Source: a virus
Length of the DNA stretch: 64,000 nt
IMG/VR virus record: IMGVR_UViG_3300048029_000212
Location: 1 to 64,000 of that record
Direction: 5' to 3' (one strand)
A model generated the notes under the pieces. It searched no databases. It was given only the letters and a program-made list of their open reading frames with translations, and had not been told where the DNA came from. This document shows positions 49,804 to 56,486 of the stretch, in pieces; within the stretch, counting starts at the first letter, position 1; the number at the start of each line of letters is the position of its first letter. The position numbers and the translations under genes are program-made.

Positions 49804-50264
49804 GTGCTACATTTGAACGAATCTGGGAGGAGTTGGTTCCTCGTGAAGGTAACGCCGCTACTGTCGCTGGTGAGATGGTTCGTGCCGCCGGTCGTCTGCG
49901 TTATGACTTCTACAACAACGGGATGGGTAACAACACTTCCGGTGCCCTGAAGTTCCTACGTGAGAAGGGTGCGATCGACAAGGAGTTATTCGATTACGTC
50001 CTACCCTACACGACGGGTCGACTCTATGAAGGTAAGTATGAGGACGACTTTTTCCATGTTGCCATCGACCGCATCGTTGAGATGACCACCAAGATGGTGA
50101 CCTTCAACCCTCAGTTGATGACGATGGAGAACACCGAAGACATGCTCGACTATTCGGATGAAGATCTTGATGAGACGTGTCAAGAGTGTTCAGGTTATGG
50201 GTACGATGACTATGGCGATGAAGACTGTTACATGTGTGACGGTACCGGATTCGTTAGTCAATAG
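49800..50264 (+). CDS. Early protein with C-terminal zinc knuckle
   Basis: A 154-residue protein: helical N-terminal domain, then CQECSGYGY and CYMCDGTGF, a DnaJ-like zinc-binding pair separated by acidic residues. Unknown function; followed by a structured terminator. Confidence 0.65.
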   Translation: MSATFERIWEELVPREGNAATVAGEMVRAAGRLRYDFYNNGMGNNTSGALKFLREKGAIDKELFDYVLPYTTGRLYEGKYEDDFFHVAIDRIVEMTTKMVTFNPQLMTMENTEDMLDYSDEDLDETCQECSGYGYDDYGDEDCYMCDGTGFVSQ

Positions 50265-50269
50265 TTAAG

Positions 50270-50332
50270 AGGGGAGTCGGTCTTGCGAAGATTCCGACTG
50301 ACAGGTATGTGGACTGCTCCCCTATTTTTTTT
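50270..50332 (+). terminator. Two-stem structured terminator
   Basis: An outer stem AGGGG/CCCCT encloses a long hairpin in which AGTCGG pairs with CCGACT and TCTT with AAGA around GCG, plus a short CAG/CTG stem. A run of T interrupted by one A follows. More elaborate than needed for termination alone. Confidence 0.7.
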
Positions 50333-50349
50333 ATTTACAGGAGATCAAT

Positions 50350-50517
50350 ATGAGAGAAAGTGAAAGAAAGTTGAACGAGTCGTTTGATAAAGTAGAAGCG
50401 GCGTTTGATCGATGGGATGCCGCGGCCGACAGGGTAGAACGAAAACTAATCATGATGCCTTTTGTTGTTGTGGGTTCTATCGTTGTATCATCACTCTTGG
50501 CCCGATATTTCTTCTAG
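50350..50517 (+). CDS. 55-residue tail-anchored membrane protein
   Basis: Charged coiled-coil N-terminal 35 residues, then a hydrophobic helix (about 36-53). ACAGGAGATCAAT ribosome site. Unknown. Confidence 0.55.
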   Translation: MRESERKLNESFDKVEAAFDRWDAAADRVERKLIMMPFVVVGSIVVSSLLARYFF

Positions 50518-50543
50518 TTGTGACAAATTACCACAAATAACTC

Positions 50544-50572
50544 TTGCATATTTCTGAAACATGTACTATAAT
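50544..50572 (+). promoter_or_regulatory. Early promoter, second cassette type (copy 2)
   Basis: TTGCAT at 50544-50549, 17-base spacer, TATAAT at 50567-50572. The upstream GTGACAAATTACCACAAATA is identical to that at 27088. Confidence 0.8.
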
Positions 50573-50599
50573 GGTTACATCAAATGAGGAGAGGTTGTT

Positions 50600-50851
50600 A
50601 TGGAAAATTTGAAAGGTCGTGTAGTTCAGATCAACTCTGGTGCGATGTACCCAGAGCGTATGGGTGAGGTCGTCGAAGATCGTGGTGAACAGGTTGTGGT
50701 CTACTTCCCACCTATCAGCAGTGCTGATCAATCTGAACTGCGGTACATTGCGAAGTTCCGATTGCTTGTGAGTGAGTATGCCTTCTGTGATGTTCCCGCT
50801 TGCCCTGGCATTTACTTGATTGCGAAACCATTTGTTGAGGAGTGTGCGTAA
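50600..50851 (+). CDS. Small early protein
   Basis: Eighty-three residues, beta-rich, SH3-like pattern (GRVVQINSGAMYP, GEVVEDRGEQVVVYFP). Unknown. One-base overlap with the next gene. Confidence 0.6.
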   Translation: MENLKGRVVQINSGAMYPERMGEVVEDRGEQVVVYFPPISSADQSELRYIAKFRLLVSEYAFCDVPACPGIYLIAKPFVEECA

Positions 50852-51072
50852 TGAATACCTATTCATCGTTAAACAAATTCATGTTAGAAGTTGAATTGGA
50901 AGCCCTACAAAAAGATGTGGGTACTGACCATCCCTTTGCCCGCGAGATCGGGTGCCGCATCGCGGAGATCAAGAACATCTTGTCTCCCAAACCTGTCCCC
51001 CAGATCGAGGAACAGACCGAGTTGGAACTGGTTGTTCCAATGACCTTTGATGAATTGTTTGGAGTTGCATAA
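50851..51072 (+). CDS. Small acidic early protein
   Basis: Seventy-three residues, helical N-terminal part and acidic C-terminus. Coupled by TAATG. Unknown. Confidence 0.6.
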   Translation: MNTYSSLNKFMLEVELEALQKDVGTDHPFAREIGCRIAEIKNILSPKPVPQIEEQTELELVVPMTFDELFGVA

Positions 51073-51080
51073 GGAGTTCT

Positions 51081-51344
51081 ATGTCTAAGATCATTAAGTT
51101 AAATTTCACCAAGAAGGTGCGTTATATCTTCGACAAAGAGACTGAAGAGAACGCACAACTTGGAGAAAAAGTTTTAAACCACTTCGGATCGTTTATTGAT
51201 AATACATGGGAAATGACCGATGTGAAAAGATTCCACAAGACCCTTCGTGAGTGTGGGTTATCAGTTGAGGAGTTCCTCGCAAAGAAATGGACAGCACCCA
51301 AGAAGAAGGCTCCTGCCAAGAAGCGGGTAAGGAAAAAGAAGTAA
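51081..51344 (+). CDS. Small protein with very basic tail
   Basis: Eighty-seven residues; folded first 70 residues, then a Lys/Ala/Pro-rich tail (KKKAPAKKRVRKKK) like a histone tail, likely to contact nucleic acid. One-base overlap with the metallopeptidase gene. Confidence 0.6.
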   Translation: MSKIIKLNFTKKVRYIFDKETEENAQLGEKVLNHFGSFIDNTWEMTDVKRFHKTLRECGLSVEEFLAKKWTAPKKKAPAKKRVRKKK

Positions 51345-51931
51345 TGCGAACTGCATATCGCAGAGCATTGAACGCGGGACTGACTACCTCTCAGGCCCAA
51401 AAGTATTCTGACTACTACCGTCGCAAGACTGTCCTGCCAAAACGCGACAGTGAGAAGACCAAGACCTATAACGCAGAGTGGAAACTCGAAAACGAACACC
51501 CTGAGTTGATCGGTCCACTCAATGAGTTCAAAGACGTGGAGAAGTTTGTAAAACAAGTGACCGCTTCCAAGACTTGGGAGAAGGTGTCCCGTTACCACGG
51601 TAAGGTGAGAGTCGTCCAGTCACGCAATATGGGAAGTCGAGCGGCATACATGGGTAGGTCGCATGGGTCGTGGATCGAGATCTCGCCCGCGTTCGACTTC
51701 AACAAGTACATCGTCCTACACGAACTCGCGCATAGTGCAGGACACAGCCACCACCATGTGACCTTTCGACAGACCCTACTGAAACTGGTGTCGAGGTTCC
51801 TTGGTCGTGAGACCGCCACGATCCTGAAGGCGAACTTCAAGGAACAGGGTCTGCGAGTGACCCCGTCGAAACCGAAAGATCCTGAGTCGTGGTTAAAAGC
51901 AGTAAAAAACGCACCCTTTATTCCAAAATAA
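51344..51931 (+). CDS. SprT-like zinc metallopeptidase
   Basis: A 195-residue cytoplasmic protein. LHELAHSAGHSHHHVTFRQ contains HExxH and a following His-rich stretch, as in phage proteins of the TIGR04338 type. Zinc-dependent hydrolase by motif; substrate unknown. Confidence 0.75.
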   Translation: MRTAYRRALNAGLTTSQAQKYSDYYRRKTVLPKRDSEKTKTYNAEWKLENEHPELIGPLNEFKDVEKFVKQVTASKTWEKVSRYHGKVRVVQSRNMGSRAAYMGRSHGSWIEISPAFDFNKYIVLHELAHSAGHSHHHVTFRQTLLKLVSRFLGRETATILKANFKEQGLRVTPSKPKDPESWLKAVKNAPFIPK

Positions 51932-51944
51932 TCTAAAAAAGGTC

Positions 51945-51972
51945 TTGACTTTATTTGAAAAAAGAGTATAAT
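51945..51972 (+). promoter_or_regulatory. Sigma70-type promoter of the structured leader
   Basis: TTGACT at 51945-51950, 16-base spacer, TATAAT at 51967-51972. Transcription should start near 51979, at the first base of the structured RNA. Confidence 0.82.
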
Positions 51973-51978
51973 GTGTAT

Positions 51979-52111
51979 TGTGAGTTGGGGAGATCTGGTC
52001 TCTCGACTAGGGGCTTCGGCCCACTGTTTGTCTCTCCGAGACATCTGGTGTCAGAATAGGAACTACGGTTCACTGCTTCTTCCCTTCTCACTCCTTTGCT
52101 AAGAGGTTATC
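51979..52111 (+). ncRNA. Structured leader RNA, candidate new regulatory element
   Basis: The expected transcript begins with GTGAG (51980-51984) then GGGGA (51987-51991), which pair with CTCAC (52087-52091) and TTCCC (52080-52084), closing a long end helix. Inside are GGGC-TTCG-GCCC (52011-52022), a GAAC-TACG-GTTC hairpin (52060-52071), and one GAGAC (52038-52042) that can pair either with GTCTC at 51998-52002 or with GTCTC at 52030-52034. No reading frame of note lies within. It ends just before the ribosome site of the gene at 52112. Could be a riboswitch-like leader or a free small RNA. Confidence 0.55.
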
Positions 52112-52348
52112 ATGAGTTGTTTACAAGGATACATTGACGTGTCCTATGAAAGGTTGACCGAAGTGTTGGGAGAGCCTAACATCTTCTACGAATTTAAGTT
52201 TGAAGCGTACGACATCTACGGAGAAGAATTTGAGATCACTATCGCCAGTCAGTACGACGGCACTTGGAGTGTTTTCGCAAACGATCCCTGTGCAATGCGA
52301 ATTGTTGAACGAAAAATACAACCCATTTATTGTGAAAAATTAACATAA
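52112..52348 (+). CDS. Small early protein behind the structured leader
   Basis: Seventy-eight residues, acidic, alpha/beta. AAGAGGTTATC is the ribosome site. Unknown, but the RNA upstream suggests its translation may be controlled. Confidence 0.6.
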   Translation: MSCLQGYIDVSYERLTEVLGEPNIFYEFKFEAYDIYGEEFEITIASQYDGTWSVFANDPCAMRIVERKIQPIYCEKLT

Positions 52349-52366
52349 AAAAGTTTTAAAAAAGTG

Positions 52367-52394
52367 TTGACAATCCCGCCAGATTTGGTATAAT
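52367..52394 (+). promoter_or_regulatory. Strong early promoter (cassette copy 5)
   Basis: TTGACA at 52367-52372, 16-base spacer, TATAAT at 52389-52394. Same upstream A/T tract and the same GATGAGAGAGAG ribosome site as copy 1. Confidence 0.88.
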
Positions 52395-52425
52395 GGTTAC
52401 ATAAATTGATGAGAGAGAGTTAATT

Positions 52426-52974
52426 ATGTTGAAGTTGATTGAGAAGTACGAAGCGCGTGGTCTTGAGTTGGAGATTGATGAGGCGAAGATCACTGCGGTT
52501 TGTAAGCGTCCTACTAAACGTGCCCGTCTGGGTTACAAGACCGAGTTCGCTTACCGTTACGGCACTGTCGCTCGTATGATTGAACACGTTGAGCAGTTCC
52601 TTGTTGACCTTGAACGCGCTGATCAGTGGAAGCAGGAACGCAAGATCGCTCGTGCTGCCGCCAAGGCTGCCGCTCTTGAGTCTGTCAAAGAGGGTGACAT
52701 CTATGTCGCGTCTTGGGGTTGGGAACAGACCAACATCGACGCTTACCAAGTTGTCGCCAAGAAAGGTGCGACTGTCACTCTGCGTGAGATCGCTGTCGCT
52801 TCTGTTGAAGGTAGTGAGAGTTTCATGAGTGACCGTGTCATTCCAGTCAAGAACGAGTTCATCGGTGGTGAGTTCAAGAAGCGAATCACTGGTAAGTACA
52901 TCAACATTGACGATGTGCGTCACGCTGGTCTCGCCGAAGAAGGTAAGTCTTTCTACCGAAGTTGGTACGCGTAA
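52426..52974 (+). CDS. Early protein, unknown
   Basis: A 182-residue protein: basic N-terminal half with an Ala-rich helix (residues 75-90), then a beta-rich domain (EGDIYVASWGWEQTNID). First gene of its early unit. I do not recognise a named family. Confidence 0.65.
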   Translation: MLKLIEKYEARGLELEIDEAKITAVCKRPTKRARLGYKTEFAYRYGTVARMIEHVEQFLVDLERADQWKQERKIARAAAKAAALESVKEGDIYVASWGWEQTNIDAYQVVAKKGATVTLREIAVASVEGSESFMSDRVIPVKNEFIGGEFKKRITGKYINIDDVRHAGLAEEGKSFYRSWYA

Positions 52975-53135
52975 TGAACTTTCGTCACTGGTGTAACCAA
53001 AAGTGGTATGAGCATTGCGACGAAGTGGCACAGTTCACGGGTCGCAGTCCCCTCTACGATTCAGCAGAATATTTTAGAATGTATAAGTGGTGGTTGAAGA
53101 GAGAGTACCGTCACGAAATGAAAGGAGAGAAGTAA
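52974..53135 (+). CDS. 53-residue early protein
   Basis: TAATG overlaps at both ends. Basic, aromatic-rich (Trp, Tyr, His). Unknown. Confidence 0.55.
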   Translation: MNFRHWCNQKWYEHCDEVAQFTGRSPLYDSAEYFRMYKWWLKREYRHEMKGEK

Positions 53136-53368
53136 TGTATACAGCAAAGCCTAAGTTAAACAACAACCTTGATGTGCAAGAGTTTGAAGTCGTCCTAGAC
53201 GCGGTTGATTACTTGAACGAGTACAACAAGATGGGTAAGAAGTTTCAAGATGAACACGGCCAGTTTGTGCCTACTATGAAGGCTGAAGATTGGTGGTTGT
53301 TAGGTAAGTTAAGTGCCCCCGAGGGGTTCGAGTTTAGAGACAATAGGTTAGTGGAGTCAAAGCAATGA
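53135..53368 (+). CDS. 77-residue early protein
   Basis: Starts at the TAATG overlap; mixed charge, no motif. ATGA overlap with the next gene. Confidence 0.6.
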   Translation: MYTAKPKLNNNLDVQEFEVVLDAVDYLNEYNKMGKKFQDEHGQFVPTMKAEDWWLLGKLSAPEGFEFRDNRLVESKQ

Positions 53369-53574
53369 CAGCATGGTATGCACGTGGTGAAGTGGGAGAG
53401 TATCTTCGAGATCTTTTTGATTCGGTGATTGATGATATGCTCTCACCTGAGATGGCAGTTTCTAGTATGGAAGCTATTGGTATGAGTGAAGTCGAGATTC
53501 GTGAGGCAATCCAAGATGAGATTGATCTACTCGAAGCGTTCGATGAAGTCATGCCCGAAATAACAATTCATTAA
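53365..53574 (+). CDS. 69-residue acidic helical early protein
   Basis: Acidic and helical, no known motif. Coupled by ATGA to the gene before. Confidence 0.6.
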   Translation: MTAWYARGEVGEYLRDLFDSVIDDMLSPEMAVSSMEAIGMSEVEIREAIQDEIDLLEAFDEVMPEITIH

Positions 53575-53583
53575 GGACTAGGT

Positions 53584-54057
53584 ATGATTGCCGAAAATGT
53601 TATTATAGAAAACTCGCCCAATGAGGGCATCTCCGACTATGTGTTTCGTTGCGCAGAGTCAATTGGAATTACCCGTCTAGGCGGGTATGTTAAAGTTTTG
53701 TTTGAAGAAGAGATGATCGGCAATTTTTCTGGTGAAACAGATGGTGATGAAGATCGAGTAGATATTCGGTTTTCAACTCATGACCAAGATGATGAATCGC
53801 TCAAGATTAATATCGCACACGAGTTTGTTCATGCTGTGCAGATTTTAACGGGACGACTCATTCATGTGGGTCTAACTCTTGATGAGGATGGTTTGTCATA
53901 CAAACATATCTTTGATGGAGTTGAGTACACAAACCTTGCCTATGAAGATCATCCTTGGGAAGAAGAGGCGTATAGGTATGAAGAAGAAATCTATCAATCG
54001 GTCGAATCCGGTGGCGAAACACTCACCGAAGTTCAATCGGCCATCCACCCACGTTGA
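53584..54057 (+). CDS. HExxH zinc-peptidase-like early protein
   Basis: A 157-residue acidic cytoplasmic protein with INIAHEFVHAVQIL (HExxH) and a downstream HPWEEEAYRYEEEIY, where the Glu-rich helix gives a third zinc ligand as in many gluzincins. Fourth HExxH protein of the window. Unknown substrate. Confidence 0.7.
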   Translation: MIAENVIIENSPNEGISDYVFRCAESIGITRLGGYVKVLFEEEMIGNFSGETDGDEDRVDIRFSTHDQDDESLKINIAHEFVHAVQILTGRLIHVGLTLDEDGLSYKHIFDGVEYTNLAYEDHPWEEEAYRYEEEIYQSVESGGETLTEVQSAIHPR

Positions 54058-54127
54058 CCGTAAGAAAGAGGTCAAGAAACGGGGCTATCCTGAAGATAGC
54101 CTCTATCCTAATAATGATCACTCTTGA
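53978..54127 (+). CDS. 49-residue basic protein overlapping the peptidase gene
   Basis: Starts 80 bases before the previous stop, in another frame. The product NRSNPVAKHSPKFNRPSTHV then DRKKEVKKRGY matches a small basic family that I recall from T4-like phages. The conserved pattern is the main support for calling it despite the overlap. Confidence 0.6.
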   Translation: MKKKSINRSNPVAKHSPKFNRPSTHVDRKKEVKKRGYPEDSLYPNNDHS

Positions 54128-54152
54128 CAAGAAGAGTTTTTTGGAGTATAAT
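54124..54152 (+). promoter_or_regulatory. Sigma70-type promoter, nearly leaderless
   Basis: TTGACA at 54124-54129, 17-base spacer, TATAAT at 54147-54152. The next ATG is at 54155, upstream of the likely start point. Confidence 0.8.
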
Positions 54153-54154
54153 AT

Positions 54155-54379
54155 ATGTCAATTTCGAAAGAAGAACGTTACGCAATGATTCGTGCAGCTG
54201 CACTTAAGATTCAGAAGCGTGGCAAAATCAGTGCGGCAAATAAACGTCTCGCTGATGAAGTAGAACGTCTTGATCGTCAAGACTATAAGTCGGATGTGCG
54301 TTGGGGAGATGAGGTTAAATTTGTGAATACTCATTTCTCAGACGTATATGAAGCTAACCAAAACGAGGAGTGGAATTAA
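54155..54379 (+). CDS. Small basic early protein
   Basis: Seventy-four residues from the ATG at 54155, or 64 from an internal Met if the promoter above makes the message. Helical and basic. TAATG overlap with the next gene. Unknown. Confidence 0.55.
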   Translation: MSISKEERYAMIRAAALKIQKRGKISAANKRLADEVERLDRQDYKSDVRWGDEVKFVNTHFSDVYEANQNEEWN

Positions 54380-54666
54380 TGTCCCTACCTGAAAACCTTA
54401 TTGACTTAGGTCAATACCCTCGCAATGATGTAGAACTCATCGCACGTGAGTACATGCGCATTGCATATCTAGACACTCTGGATACCTTCGTTAAGGAGTT
54501 CGCAGAACTTCCTGAAGACGATGAGAAACGTATGAATGTAATCTCTACGCTCGAAGCGTTTGAGCACACGATTGCAGTTCTTGATCAGAGTGAAGAGTTT
54601 CTCGAAGCCGTTCATGCAGATACTGGTGAAGAAGGCGCCGAGGACGATGAATACGAACGATTCTAA
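54379..54666 (+). CDS. Acidic early protein
   Basis: Ninety-five residues with an extremely acidic C-terminus (DTGEEGAEDDEYERF), no motif. Unknown. Confidence 0.6.
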   Translation: MSLPENLIDLGQYPRNDVELIAREYMRIAYLDTLDTFVKEFAELPEDDEKRMNVISTLEAFEHTIAVLDQSEEFLEAVHADTGEEGAEDDEYERF

Positions 54667-54676
54667 GGAGGCGTCA

Positions 54677-54928
54677 ATGTCATATGAAAACATTGTTGAA
54701 CAGTTAAAGTCTAACATCTTACAGGTCACGTTCACAAAGGTAGATGGAGAAGAGCGTGTTATGCCCTGTACCCTTTTACCTGAGTTGTTACCGAAACGTG
54801 AACAGGGTGAGACTGCGGCTGCATTGGCTGTGAACAACTCAGTTGTACGTGCGTTCGCTATCGATAAGCAAGCTTGGCGGTCTTTCCGTGTGGAAAACGT
54901 CACGCAAGTTGAGGTACTCGATGGATGA
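54677..54928 (+). CDS. DUF2693-like protein
   Basis: Eighty-three residues: ILQVTFTKVDGEERVMPCTL, an unconserved middle, then AWRSFRVENVTQVEVL. This is the pattern of DUF2693, a small beta-barrel found in phages. AAGGAGGCGTCA is the ribosome site. Next to gp33; function unknown. Confidence 0.7.
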   Translation: MSYENIVEQLKSNILQVTFTKVDGEERVMPCTLLPELLPKREQGETAAALAVNNSVVRAFAIDKQAWRSFRVENVTQVEVLDG

Positions 54929-55157
54929 ACAAACTGAAGAGAAGTTCCTAACCAAAAAATCTTTCTCAACTATGGTTGAGAGTTTCGTGTTTCGAAACAA
55001 ACAGTCCTATATGGACGCTATTGTACATCTATGTGAAGAGAATGGACTAGAGTTAGAAGACATTAAGAAATACTTGTCTCCGACTATAGTTGAACATCTC
55101 GAGGCTGAAGCGAGACAGTTACATTTTCTCCCTCAGCAGAACACACTAGACGTATAA
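54921..55157 (+). CDS. 33: Late transcription co-activator gp33
   Basis: A 78-residue protein. KKSFSTMVESFVFRNKQSY followed by MDAIVHLCEENGLELE and EAEARQLHFLP match the gp33 family of T4-type phages, which links RNA polymerase to the sliding clamp so that late promoters fire. Its presence agrees with the TATAAATA promoters here. The stop codon itself lies within a TATAAATA. The gp55 sigma partner is not in the window. Confidence 0.82.
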   Translation: MDEQTEEKFLTKKSFSTMVESFVFRNKQSYMDAIVHLCEENGLELEDIKKYLSPTIVEHLEAEARQLHFLPQQNTLDV

Positions 55158-55160
55158 ATA
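55153..55160 (+). promoter_or_regulatory. T4-type late promoter
   Basis: Exact TATAAATA overlapping the gp33 stop, 61 bases before gp32. Confidence 0.65.
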
Positions 55161-55221
55161 GAAGTGCCCTAGAGGCAATTCATATTTTAGTTTATATTTA
55201 AGTTTATACAAGGTACATATT

Positions 55222-56169
55222 ATGTCTTTTGCAAATCTAAAGTCCAGATCTATGGACATCTCCAAACTTGTCACTGCCGCAACCGAAGCGTCAGGTCAGA
55301 CAACCAACACCAACAAATACCAAGACGATCGCAAGTGGAAGCCTACTGTTGATGAACAGGGCAACGGCTACGCTGTTATTCGTTTTCTTCCTGCTACTGA
55401 GGGTCAAGACCTACCGTGGGTCCGTTATTGGGACCACGCATTCAAGGGTCCAACCGGACAATGGTACATCGAACGATCACTCACTACCCTTGGTCAGAAC
55501 GACCCAGTCGGTGAGTTGAACTCACGTCTGTGGAACTCAGGTATCGAAGAGGACAAAGAGACCGCACGTCGCCAGAAGCGTCGTCTACACTACGTCACTA
55601 ATATCCAAGTGATCAACGATCCTGCGAACCCTGCCAATAACGGCAAGACGTTCCTCTATGAGTTCGGTAAGAAGATCTTTGATAAGATCATGGACCAGAT
55701 GCAACCAGAATTCCCAGGCGAGACTCCAGTCAATCCGTTTGACTTCTGGGGCGGCGCAGACTTTGAACTAAAGATCCGCAATGTCGCTGGGTATCGTAAC
55801 TATGATAAGTCGGACTTCAAGTCCCCTTCTGCACACTTAGGTTCAGATGAGACGCAACTTGAAGCCGTGTACAATGCGTTGTACGATCTAAATGAGTTTG
55901 TAGTACCTAACTACCCTAACGCACACGATGCCAACTGGTTTAAGACTTATGATGAGTTGAAGAACAAGTTGGAGACTGTGTTGGGACTTGCAACAGGTTC
56001 TGGCGCAACTGTTAAGAATGAGGCTCTCGCCCAGACTGCAGAATCTGCTCCTTGGAAAGAATCTTCTGAACCAACAATCGTAGCTGCTCCTGCTCCTGCC
56101 CCTGCAGCGGTTGCGACCGAAGAAGACGACACCCTGTCGTACTTCGCACAGATGGCAGCGGAGGATTAA
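55222..56169 (+). CDS. 32: Single-stranded DNA-binding protein gp32
   Basis: A 315-residue protein. SFANLKSRSMDISKL is the cooperativity arm, DDRKWKPTVDEQGNGYAVIRFLP the start of the OB core, and the C-terminus is acidic (EEDDTLSYFAQMAAED), where replication and repair partners dock. The zinc-binding cysteines of T4 gp32 are missing, as is reported for several cyanophages. It coats single-stranded DNA in replication and recombination. Confidence 0.93.
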   Translation: MSFANLKSRSMDISKLVTAATEASGQTTNTNKYQDDRKWKPTVDEQGNGYAVIRFLPATEGQDLPWVRYWDHAFKGPTGQWYIERSLTTLGQNDPVGELNSRLWNSGIEEDKETARRQKRRLHYVTNIQVINDPANPANNGKTFLYEFGKKIFDKIMDQMQPEFPGETPVNPFDFWGGADFELKIRNVAGYRNYDKSDFKSPSAHLGSDETQLEAVYNALYDLNEFVVPNYPNAHDANWFKTYDELKNKLETVLGLATGSGATVKNEALAQTAESAPWKESSEPTIVAAPAPAPAAVATEEDDTLSYFAQMAAED

Positions 56170-56172
56170 AAA

Positions 56173-56457
56173 ATGGATAACAATATGATTATTCTGGTCC
56201 TAGCGGGACTAGTCGCACTTGGTCTGATCTACCGATCAGTATCACGCAAACCGGAAAAGACTACGGGTGGAGGCTCTTCTCCTACCACTCCTACTACTCC
56301 TACTCAACCTGATCAGGCTGATTTAATGTCATTAACTAGGGCACAATTAGTTGTGATGGCCGAAGAATTGGGGTTGATGGTACCGAAGTCTTATACTAAA
56401 TCAAGGATCGTAAAAATGATCTTGATTGAGTCACTCGATAGAAACTCTACCAACTAA
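56173..56457 (+). CDS. Membrane-anchored protein with SAP/HeH-like domain
   Basis: Ninety-four residues: N-terminal transmembrane helix (about 5-22), a Thr/Pro linker, then LMSLTRAQLVVMAEELGL with SYTKSRIVKMIL, a two-helix HeH/SAP-like fold often used to bind nucleic acid. It could attach DNA or a replication complex to the membrane. Starts 3 bases after gp32. Confidence 0.65.
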   Translation: MDNNMIILVLAGLVALGLIYRSVSRKPEKTTGGGSSPTTPTTPTQPDQADLMSLTRAQLVVMAEELGLMVPKSYTKSRIVKMILIESLDRNSTN

Positions 56458-56463
56458 AAGTAA

Positions 56464-56485
56464 GGGGACATCAAGTCCCCTTTTT
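56464..56485 (+). terminator. Rho-independent terminator between convergent genes
   Basis: GGGGAC/GTCCCC stem, five-base loop, then five T. It ends the gp33-gp32 unit ahead of the minus-strand tape measure gene. Confidence 0.85.
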
Positions 56486-56486
56486 C

